From Betaproteobacteria bacterium (GTDB lineage Bacteria > Pseudomonadota > Gammaproteobacteria > Burkholderiales > SG8-39), in contig VBCJ01000132.1 of assembly GCA_005884335.1 (NCBI GenBank), positions 1 to 14,030 on the forward strand: a DNA stretch of 14,030 bases, written 5' to 3'. Below are positions 1-5,967 of the stretch, piece by piece. The number at the start of each line of letters is the position of its first letter. The first letter of the stretch is position 1. Under the pieces are notes generated by a model. The model was not told where the DNA came from. It did no database searches and worked only from the letters and a program-made list of their open reading frames with translations. The position numbers and the translations under genes were made by a program.

Positions 1-7
1 ATATACG

Positions 8-21
8 AACCTTGCAAGGTT
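8..21. promoter_or_regulatory. Perfect 14-bp palindrome, operator-like
   Basis: AACCTTGCAAGGTT reads the same on both strands, with no spacer. It lies at the extreme left edge, just before the broken small gene. Perfect palindromes of this size are typical binding sites for dimeric regulators of the TetR or MarR type, but no regulator gene is visible in the window and no regulator can be named. It could also be the end of a feature cut by the window edge. Confidence 0.3.
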
Positions 22-51
22 GCCCCCATGCCATACCGCCATAGAGATTCG

Positions 52-329
52 ATGAGTCGCAAACTACGCGCAATGCGCTATACCCGCGAGCGCAGCCGAC
101 TCCAAGGCTCCGAGCGGCCCTATGCCTGCGAACTTCCGTCGCTGCGCCGAACGCTTATTATTATCGACTATGATTTCGGCACTGTCGAACATCGCATCGA
201 TCTCTACGCACCCAGCGCATTGATTGCTGCCGGGCAGTCGCTGACGGTGTCGAGTGGAAGCGGCGAATCGGCTGGTCCAAGGTGCTCGTCGGTCTTCGCG
301 TCAAATTCCCTCGGGTCCGAGCTCCCTGA
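52..329 (+). pseudogene. Small hypothetical protein gene broken by a frameshift near 205-210
   Basis: Reading from the ATG at 52 gives about 52 residues of ordinary basic protein, ending in IIIDYDFGTVEHRIDLY. After about position 207 that frame turns into Ser/Gly/Ala-rich text and runs to a stop at 400-402. Dropping back one base at about 207 instead gives RTQRIDCCRAVADG and then WKRRIGWSKVLVGLRVKFPR, ending at TGA 327-329. The joined product would be about 92 residues with no recognised domain. The sequence around the junction (CTCTACG) is not a classical slippery site, so a one-base deletion or a sequencing error is likelier than programmed frameshifting. The true start could also be the ATG at 28 or 73; none has a good ribosome binding site. 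That the two halves belong together is an inference from their protein-like character. Confidence 0.4.
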
Positions 330-375
330 TTTTCCGATGCCCGGAGAGGTAACTTTTTCGGCAAACGAAGGCGTA

Positions 376-391
376 CACCCGCGAGCGGGTG
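376..391. repeat. Inverted repeat CACCCGC-GA-GCGGGTG upstream of the aldolase gene
   Basis: Two perfect 7-base arms are separated by 2 bases, 47 bases before the aldolase start. The near-zero spacing looks more like a dimeric protein site than an RNA hairpin, although a stem with a 4-base loop is possible. It sits where an operator or the leader of the plus-strand pair would be. No convincing -35/-10 pair was found nearby, so the promoter itself is not located. The rest of 330-438 shows nothing else recognisable apart from the aldolase ribosome binding site. Confidence 0.3.
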
Positions 392-438
392 GTCGGAGTT
401 AAACTACGCGGCATCGGACCACGCGCGAGGAACACGTC

Positions 439-1215
439 ATGAGCGTCACCCGCATCAAGAAGCAGAAATCCGTCCGCGAGCAGGTCAGCGCAGAGGAGTG
501 GGCGAAGCGCGTCGACCTCGCCGCCGCGTACCGCCTGGTCCACCTCTACGGCATGGACGAGATGATCGCGAACCACATCTCGACCCGCGTGCCGGGCGAG
601 GACAACGCCTTCCTCATCAATCCCTACGGGATGCTCTACGAGCAGATGCACGCCTCGTGCTTCATCAAGCTCGACCTGGACGGCAAGATCCTGTTCAACC
701 CGACCGAGTACGACATCAACAAGGCGGGCTTCATCATCCACAGCGCCATCCACCGCGCGCGGCACGAGGTGGACTGCGTGATCCATACGCATACGATCGC
801 CGGGATGGCGGTGTCGGCGATGAAGGCCGGGCTGATGCCGTTCGCCCAAACGGCGATGCGCTTCATCGACATCGGCTACCACGACTACGAGGGCGTCGCG
901 ATCAACATGGACGAGCAGGAGCGCCTGGTGCGCGACCTGGGGAACCGCGAGGCGATGATCCTCAGGAACCACGGCCTCTTGGTCGTCGGCGCGAGCATCC
1001 CGCAGGCGTTCGACAACATCTTCCGCCTGGAGCGCGCCTGCCAGCTCCAGGTGACGACGCTCGCCTGCAACACCGAGATCTCGCTCCCGGCGCGCAAGAT
1101 CATCGAGGACGCATCGCATCTGTATCAGCCCGGGGTGCGCCGCAAGCTGGGCATCCTCGAGTGGCCGGCGCTGATCAGGAAGCTCGACGCCATCGATCCT
1201 TCGTACCGCGAGTAG
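439..1215 (+). CDS. Class II aldolase/adducin family protein
   Basis: The 258-residue protein is a single class II aldolase/adducin head domain, roughly residues 22-235. The zinc ligands are visible as HTHT (His116, His118) and NHGL (His178). Family members are zinc-dependent aldolases, epimerases or dehydratases acting on sugar phosphates or short hydroxy-acids, and are cytoplasmic. The stretch AGFIIHSAIHRARHEV before the HTHT motif resembles the adducin branch. The acidic residue used by fuculose-phosphate aldolase, 19 residues before the first zinc His, is Gly97 here. A standard retro-aldol mechanism is therefore doubtful, and the substrate is unknown. The start is supported by AGGA eight bases upstream of ATG. 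It is followed after 23 bases by a membrane protein gene, probably co-transcribed. Confidence 0.88.
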   Translation: MSVTRIKKQKSVREQVSAEEWAKRVDLAAAYRLVHLYGMDEMIANHISTRVPGEDNAFLINPYGMLYEQMHASCFIKLDLDGKILFNPTEYDINKAGFIIHSAIHRARHEVDCVIHTHTIAGMAVSAMKAGLMPFAQTAMRFIDIGYHDYEGVAINMDEQERLVRDLGNREAMILRNHGLLVVGASIPQAFDNIFRLERACQLQVTTLACNTEISLPARKIIEDASHLYQPGVRRKLGILEWPALIRKLDAIDPSYRE

Positions 1216-1238
1216 CTGTTTCACCAGAGGAGGCCGTC

Positions 1239-1802
1239 ATGACAGGACTTTCCGCGCTGTGGCTCCCGATCCTGCTGTCATCGGTGATCGTCTTCGTCGC
1301 GAGCACCGTGATCCACATGGCCTTGCCCTGGTGGCATAAGAGCGACTACCGCAAGGTGCCGAACGAGGACAGGCTGAGGGACGCGCTGCGCCCGCTCGCC
1401 GTGCCTCCGGGCGAGTACATGGTTCCCCGCCCTTCGAACATGCAGGAGATGCGCTCTCCCGCATTTGCGGAAAAAATGGAAAAAGGCCCGGTGATGATGC
1501 TGACGGTGATACCGAACGGCCGCCCGTCGATGACGAAGAGCCTCGTCCTCTGGTTCGTATACTGCGCGGTCGTCGGCCTCTTCGCCGCCTACATAGCGGG
1601 GCGCGCCCTGCCCGCCGGCGCGCCCTACCTCCGTGTCTTCCAGCTCGTCGGCGCCACGGCGTTCATCGGATACGCGGCCGCGCTCTGGCAGGCGTCGATC
1701 TGGTACCACCGCGCGTGGAGCACCACGATCAAGTCGACGATCGACGGATTGGTCTACGCGCTCCTGACCGCGGGCACCTTCGGCTGGCTGTGGCCGCGCT
1801 AG
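1239..1802 (+). CDS. Membrane protein of unknown function, about four transmembrane helices
   Basis: The protein has 187 residues. Hydrophobic segments lie near residues 6-28, 100-121, 131-152 and 168-184. Between the first two is a roughly 70-residue polar stretch with a Pro-rich part (RPLAVPPGEYMVPRPSNMQ) and a conserved-looking PSMTKSLVLWF entry into helix two. A paired WYHRAW motif near 155-160 precedes the last helix. I do not recognise a named family. The frame is open far upstream inside the aldolase gene, but the start at 1239 is fixed by a strong AGAGGAGG six to seven bases upstream and by the N-terminal hydrophobic segment. It lies 23 bases after the aldolase gene, so the two are likely one transcript, and it ends 13 bases from the convergent operon. 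Confidence 0.8.
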   Translation: MTGLSALWLPILLSSVIVFVASTVIHMALPWWHKSDYRKVPNEDRLRDALRPLAVPPGEYMVPRPSNMQEMRSPAFAEKMEKGPVMMLTVIPNGRPSMTKSLVLWFVYCAVVGLFAAYIAGRALPAGAPYLRVFQLVGATAFIGYAAALWQASIWYHRAWSTTIKSTIDGLVYALLTAGTFGWLWPR

Positions 1803-1815
1803 CGCGGCGCCAGGA

Positions 1816-2097
1816 TCAAGCCGATGGCGGCGGCCGCCGGTCGCGGCGCCGGTCCAGCCACCACGCGAGCAGCGGCAGCAGCGCCAATCCTCCCGGAAGG
1901 AGGAGGAGCGCAACGTAGGGACCCATTCCCGAGAGGCGCTTCAGGTGCTCGACGAGCTCGCGCTTGTCCTCCTGAGTCCAGCGCCCGCCGTTGCGCGGCT
2001 TCATCAGGAGCGGCATGATTTTCTGCGTGCGCGTGAGTTCCTCTCCGAGGAACTTCCTTTCCCGCTCCACCATGCCGATGAAACGCCGTATGGGCAT
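1816..2097 (-). CDS. Small membrane-anchored protein with a basic tail (LETM1-like character)
   Basis: The protein has 93 residues. The N-terminal half is charged and helical (VERERKFLGEELTRTQK), followed by WTQEDKRELVEHLKRLSG, then one hydrophobic segment, PYVALLLLPGGLALLPLLAW (about 60-79), and a basic Pro-rich end (LDRRRDRRPPPSA). The order of polar helix, HLKRLS and a Pro-containing hydrophobic hairpin recalls the LETM1-like fold seen in short bacterial proteins. This is resemblance only. The ATG lies two bases after the stop of the MetE-like gene with no clear ribosome binding site, so translation is probably coupled. An internal ATG at residue 9 is an alternative start. As the last gene of the catabolic operon it may be incidental cargo. 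Confidence 0.65.
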   Translation of the reverse strand: MPIRRFIGMVERERKFLGEELTRTQKIMPLLMKPRNGGRWTQEDKRELVEHLKRLSGMGPYVALLLLPGGLALLPLLAWWLDRRRDRRPPPSA

Positions 2098-2099
2098 GC

Positions 2100-3245
2100 C
2101 TAGCGCCAGAACTCTTTCGTCGCGATCCTCGCGCCCTCGGCCATCGCCGCCATCTTCGCCCACACCACGTCCGGGTCCACCGCCGCCTGGCCGACCCAGG
2201 TCCCGTAGCCGCAGTCGCTTCCGGCGATGACGTTCTCGCGTCCGACGAGCTTCGCGTAGCGGCCGATGCGCTGGGCGACCAGCTCGGGGTGCTCGATGAA
2301 ATTGGTCTTCGATTCGAGCACCCCGGGGATCAACACCTTGCCTTCGGGAAGCTTGACGGTCTCGAACAGCTTCCACTCGTGCGCGTGGCGCGGGTTGGCG
2401 GCCTCGAAGGAGATCGCGGTGGGCCGCGCGAGGAACACGATGTCGATGACTTGTTCGAGCGGCACGTCGCAGTGGTGCGGGCCTTCGTAGTTGCCCCAGC
2501 ACAAGTGCATTCGCAGCCGATCCGGCGGGATGTTCGCGAGCGCATGGTTGAGCGCCTCGACGTGCAGCCGCGCCTTCTTGCGGAATTCTTCCAGGGACAG
2601 GCTCGCGTACTGGATGTGCCGGCCCATCGCGAGGTCCGGGCAGTCGATCTGCAGGACAATGCCGGCCTTCGCCACCGTCTCGTACTCGTGGCGCATCGCA
2701 TCCGCGATGGCGAAAAGGTAGGCCTCCTGGCTCGGGTAATGGTCGTTCCTGAAGAAGAGCCCGATCACGCCGGGGGAGGCCGCGCTCATGAACGTTTCTT
2801 CGGTCCTTACCTTGGACGCGGCCGCTTTCAAGTTGTCGACGTCGTCCCGCGGGCCTTGAGCGTCGCGCACGCCGATCGGCGCATTGCACGCCGGGGTTTT
2901 CCTGCGCGAGCGGCCCGGGTCGCCGAACACGCGCTTGGCGAGGTTCGGAAATTCGACGAGGTCCTGGTATACGAAGGTGTTGCCCGTGCCGCCGAAGCCG
3001 TCGAGGCGATCCTTGACGTAGGTAGCGTAGCTGGGCTTCGACATCTCGCCGTCGCTGATGACGTCGACGCCCGCCCCGGCCTGCTTGTGCACCACGTCCT
3101 CCACCGAGGAGCGGATGCGCGCGCGGAGCGCCTTGTCATCGACCGGCACGCCCTCTTCCTTGGCGTACATCATGCGCACGAGGCCCTCCGGCCGCGGCAG
3201 GCTGCCGGCGTGAGTGGTGAGAAAGCGCTCGGTGCTGCGCTTCAC
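2100..3245 (-). CDS. MetE-like (cobalamin-independent methionine synthase II family) protein, single domain
   Basis: The 381-residue protein matches the C-terminal catalytic barrel of MetE. It opens with THAGSLPRP, the usual start of this family, and has a full candidate zinc set: His247 and Cys249 in HLCWGNYEG, Glu281 in ISFEAANP and Cys345 in SDCGYGT. Full MetE is about 750 residues, so the folate-binding N-terminal half is absent. Single-domain relatives include archaeal core methionine synthases and epoxyalkane:coenzyme M transferases, both of which activate a thiol on zinc. The role here may be methyl transfer, thiol addition or thiol removal; the sequence does not decide. It starts with GTG overlapping the stop of the MDR gene (GTGA), so the two are translationally coupled. 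It is part of the transporter and ring-cleavage operon. Confidence 0.85.
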   Translation of the reverse strand: MKRSTERFLTTHAGSLPRPEGLVRMMYAKEEGVPVDDKALRARIRSSVEDVVHKQAGAGVDVISDGEMSKPSYATYVKDRLDGFGGTGNTFVYQDLVEFPNLAKRVFGDPGRSRRKTPACNAPIGVRDAQGPRDDVDNLKAAASKVRTEETFMSAASPGVIGLFFRNDHYPSQEAYLFAIADAMRHEYETVAKAGIVLQIDCPDLAMGRHIQYASLSLEEFRKKARLHVEALNHALANIPPDRLRMHLCWGNYEGPHHCDVPLEQVIDIVFLARPTAISFEAANPRHAHEWKLFETVKLPEGKVLIPGVLESKTNFIEHPELVAQRIGRYAKLVGRENVIAGSDCGYGTWVGQAAVDPDVVWAKMAAMAEGARIATKEFWR

Positions 3246-4258
3246 GACAAGGTGGGCTGCAGGATGACTTTGCCTATCCCTGCGCGCGCATCGACGAGGC
3301 GGTGCGCCTTCGCCCCTTCGGCGAGCGGCAGGATGCGTTCGATGAGCACGCGGTAGCGGCCTTCGGCCGCCGCGCCCAAGGCCAGCTCAACGTCCGCGGG
3401 CATGATGCGCCCGAACGAGCCGATGATCGTGTTCTGGTTCAGATAGAGCTGCTTCACGTCCAGAGGGACCGTGCCGCCGCCGTGGCCCCCCGCGGTGATG
3501 AGGCGGCCACCGCGCGCGAGCCCGGCGAAGGCCCCGGGAAAGAGATCGGGGTCGCCGATGTTCTCGAACACCACGTCGACGCCGCGCTTGTGCGTGATGC
3601 GCAGCGTTTCCCCGGTCAGGTTCTGCGTGCGGTAATTGATCCCGGCGTCGGCGCCGAGCGCGACGGCCGCCTTGACGCGCTCGTCCGCACCGGCCGCGGC
3701 GATGACTTTCGCGCCAAGGTATTTCGCAACCTGGATGCCGGCGCTGCCCAAGCCCCCCGATGCGCCCATCACGAGCACCCAGTCGCCGGATTTCAGTCCC
3801 GCGATGTCGCGCAGCAAGCTGAAGGCGACCGGCGCGTGGCGCGCGACCACCGTCGCGACCGGGAAATCGACGCCGTCGGGAATCGGATGCGTGCACGCCA
3901 CCGGGACTTTCACGTACTGCGCATACCCGCCCCAGACGTGCAGGCCGAGTATGACGGGAAACGAGTTCGCAGCCGGCGGCCGCACGAACTGCAGCGTCAC
4001 GACGCGATCGCCGGGTTTGCGCGCGGTCGTGCCGGGTCCGACCGCGGCGACCACGCCGGACGGATCGACGCCGAGCACGTGTGGGAGCTTGATCGGCACG
4101 GCGTACGCGCCGGATCGCACGACGAGATCGAGCGTGCGGTTCACCGACACCGCATGGACCTCGATGAGGACCTCGCCCGCCTCCGGCACGGGCGTCGGCA
4201 CTTCTTCGAGGCGCATCACTTCGGGCGGCCCGAATTCGCGGATGACGAGGGCTTTCAT
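3242..4258 (-). CDS. Zinc-independent MDR oxidoreductase, NADPH:quinone reductase-like
   Basis: The protein has 338 residues, the usual length for quinone oxidoreductase (QOR)-type medium-chain dehydrogenase/reductases. The N-terminal GroES-like part begins MKALVIREFGPPEVM and carries the GDRVV loop. The Rossmann part has the nucleotide motif GASGGLGSAGIQVAKYLGA (165-183). The catalytic zinc Cys near residue 40 is replaced (SVNRTLDLV) and the four-Cys structural zinc loop is missing, which places it among zinc-free QOR or enoyl-reductase-like members using NAD(P)H. In this operon it probably reduces a quinone or an unsaturated ring-cleavage product in the cytoplasm. It follows the dioxygenase gene after 12 bases, with no obvious ribosome binding site, and overlaps the MetE-like gene by 4 bases. 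Confidence 0.88.
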   Translation of the reverse strand: MKALVIREFGPPEVMRLEEVPTPVPEAGEVLIEVHAVSVNRTLDLVVRSGAYAVPIKLPHVLGVDPSGVVAAVGPGTTARKPGDRVVTLQFVRPPAANSFPVILGLHVWGGYAQYVKVPVACTHPIPDGVDFPVATVVARHAPVAFSLLRDIAGLKSGDWVLVMGASGGLGSAGIQVAKYLGAKVIAAAGADERVKAAVALGADAGINYRTQNLTGETLRITHKRGVDVVFENIGDPDLFPGAFAGLARGGRLITAGGHGGGTVPLDVKQLYLNQNTIIGSFGRIMPADVELALGAAAEGRYRVLIERILPLAEGAKAHRLVDARAGIGKVILQPTLS

Positions 4259-4270
4259 GGTTCGGGCGCG

Positions 4271-5218
4271 CTATGGGATCGCGTGGGTGATGAATTCCTG
4301 CGGGACCGGCTCGCCCCACTGCGAGCGCAAGCCTTCCTCCGCCGGCAGCAGCTTGGGGCGATGGCGCCAGTTGAGCACGTCGGTGTCGGTCCAGTGCTCG
4401 TGCACCCGGCCCCACGGATCCTTCCAGTAGTCGTAGATCTGGCTGCCGAGGACGTGCCGCCCGATGCCCCACACGTGCTGGTACTTACCCGTCTGCTCGA
4501 GGTGCTCGTGGCCGAGCATGACGTCGTCGATGCTCTGCACCTCGAAGGAGAGGTGATTCAGGCCGACCTTCGGCCCCTCTAGGCACAGGAACACGTGGTG
4601 ATCGACGAAGGTCTTGCCGCGGTCGCAGCGGTTGAACGAGGCGATGATGTTGTCCTTGGGGCCAGCGTAGACGTCATCCGAACACAGGAAGCCGAACATC
4701 TCGCGGTACCACTTGGTTCTCTCTTTTGCGTTCTGCGTCATGATGACGCCGTGGGCGATCCGCTTCACCTGCGAAGGCCCGCGCTCCAGGCGCATCAGCT
4801 CGCCGGCGCGCCTCAGTTTCTTGTCGCCCCAGTTGAGCACGTTCTTGCGCGTCGGCAGGCGTTTGAGCTTCTTCATGCCGCAAATCACTTCCATCTGGTA
4901 GCCGTGCGGGTCGTTGATGCGCACGCGCTTGCCGCCGCCCGGCTCGTCGAGGTGCTCGATGCCGGAGGCGCCGGGCGCCTTAGCGAGCTTTTTGAGGTCG
5001 CTCTCGCTGTCGACGTGGAAGGCGAGCCCGATGAATTTCGACGGCCCGAGGTGGGTGACGTGCAGGTGGTGGGCGGGATCGGTGCCGCGCATGTAGAGCG
5101 CGTTCGGGGTCCGCTCGGAGCGGACCATGCCGAAGTGGACGAGGAACTCCTCGGCTTCATCGAGGCTGGGCGACTGCAGCCGCCCATAGGCAAGGTCGGC
5201 GACTTTCACGAAGGGCAT
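4271..5218 (-). CDS. Type I extradiol (catechol 2,3-dioxygenase-like) ring-cleavage dioxygenase, VOC fold
   Basis: The 315-residue protein has two vicinal-oxygen-chelate (VOC) domains, about 4-115 and 152-280, the normal size for two-domain type I extradiol enzymes. The iron triad is complete at the expected spacing: His156 (RIAHGVIM), His222 (GLNHLSFEV) and Glu274 (GRVHEHW). Active-site residues of BphC-type enzymes are also matched by spacing: His207 (VDHHVF), His255 (GIGRHVLGS) and Tyr264 (IYDYW). The family opens catechol-like rings next to the hydroxyls with O2 and Fe(II). The substrate cannot be read from the sequence. AGAGGAGAA just upstream of the ATG supports the start. It follows the livF gene by 47 bases and heads the enzymatic part of the operon. 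Confidence 0.9.
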   Translation of the reverse strand: MPFVKVADLAYGRLQSPSLDEAEEFLVHFGMVRSERTPNALYMRGTDPAHHLHVTHLGPSKFIGLAFHVDSESDLKKLAKAPGASGIEHLDEPGGGKRVRINDPHGYQMEVICGMKKLKRLPTRKNVLNWGDKKLRRAGELMRLERGPSQVKRIAHGVIMTQNAKERTKWYREMFGFLCSDDVYAGPKDNIIASFNRCDRGKTFVDHHVFLCLEGPKVGLNHLSFEVQSIDDVMLGHEHLEQTGKYQHVWGIGRHVLGSQIYDYWKDPWGRVHEHWTDTDVLNWRHRPKLLPAEEGLRSQWGEPVPQEFITHAIP

Positions 5219-5265
5219 CGGCGTTCTCCTCTTTCGAGTCTCCTCATGGAGATGATACTAGCACC

Positions 5266-5967
5266 TCATCCGAGGTAGGCCCGGCGGATGTGCGGTTGCG
5301 CGAGCAGCGCTTCCGGCGAGCCTTCGGCGGCGATGCGGCCCTCCTCGAGCACGTAGGCGCGCGCGGCGATCTCGAGCGCGAGCGCCGCGTTCTGCTCGAC
5401 GAGCAGCACGGCGACGCCGCCCGCGTTGATCTGCTTGATCACGTCCAACACAGCGAGCACGACCGCCGGGGCGAGACCGAGCGAGGGCTCATCGAGCAGG
5501 AGCAGGCGCGGCTGCGCCATGAGCGCGCGCCCGATCGCGAGCATCTGCTGCTGGCCGCCCGAGAGCGTGCCCGCCGGCTGCTCGAGCCGCTCGCGCAGGA
5601 TGGGAAATACCCCGCAGACCCGTTCGAGCGATTCGGCGCGCCGCGCGCGCGCCGCGCGCCGGTAGCTGCCGAGCTCGAGGTTCTCGCGCACGCTCATGCC
5701 CGCAAAGAGCCGCCGCCCCTCGGGCACGATGGCGATGCCTTCGCCGCAGAACGCGTGCCGCGGCAGCCGCGAGAGATCCCGGCCGTCCAGGCGCAGCGCA
5801 CCGGCCTCTATGGAGTGTAGTCCTGCGATCGCATTGATGAGCGTCGTCTTTCCGGCGCCGTTCGGGCCGACCACGCACGCGAGCTCGCCCGGGCCGATGC
5901 GGATCGACACCTCCGAGATCGCCGGCGCGGCTCCGTAGGAAACGCGGATGCGCTCGACTTCAAGCAT
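5266..5967 (-). CDS. livF: Branched-chain amino acid/amide-type ABC transporter ATPase, LivF
   Basis: The 233-residue protein has a canonical ABC ATPase layout: Walker A GPNGAGKTT (34-42), Q-loop region VPEGRRLFAGMSVRENLELG (81-100), signature LSGGQQQM (135-142), Walker B LLLLDEP (155-161) and the H-loop position occupied by Gln in LLVEQN, as is usual for LivF. The PEGRRLF and VEQN motifs mark the LivF rather than the LivG branch. It energises the HAAT importer with the LivG half of the neighbouring fusion. Its ATG overlaps the end of that fusion gene by 8 bases, and GGGGAAG upstream can serve as ribosome binding site. HAAT systems carry amino acids, amides, urea or aromatic acids; here the adjacent dioxygenase suggests an aromatic compound. 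Confidence 0.93.
   Translation of the reverse strand: MLEVERIRVSYGAAPAISEVSIRIGPGELACVVGPNGAGKTTLINAIAGLHSIEAGALRLDGRDLSRLPRHAFCGEGIAIVPEGRRLFAGMSVRENLELGSYRRAARARRAESLERVCGVFPILRERLEQPAGTLSGGQQQMLAIGRALMAQPRLLLLDEPSLGLAPAVVLAVLDVIKQINAGGVAVLLVEQNAALALEIAARAYVLEEGRIAAEGSPEALLAQPHIRRAYLG

Noticed and set aside
205..212. Programmed -1 frameshift at the junction of the broken gene
   Set aside because: The bases CTCTACG do not fit a slippery heptamer and no obvious downstream pseudoknot was seen, so mutation or sequence error is simpler.
301..1224. Minus-strand open frame of 307 codons over the aldolase gene
   Set aside because: It is a repetitive Val/Asp/Arg/His-rich shadow of the aldolase codons with no motif.
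498..1238. Upstream extension of the 187-residue membrane protein frame
   Set aside because: It overlaps the aldolase gene out of frame, is Arg/Pro/Gly-rich, and a strong ribosome binding site marks the start at 1239.
2289..4582. Plus-strand open frames antisense to the MetE-like, MDR and dioxygenase genes
   Set aside because: No recognisable motifs and low-complexity charged composition; the minus-strand genes hold complete active sites.
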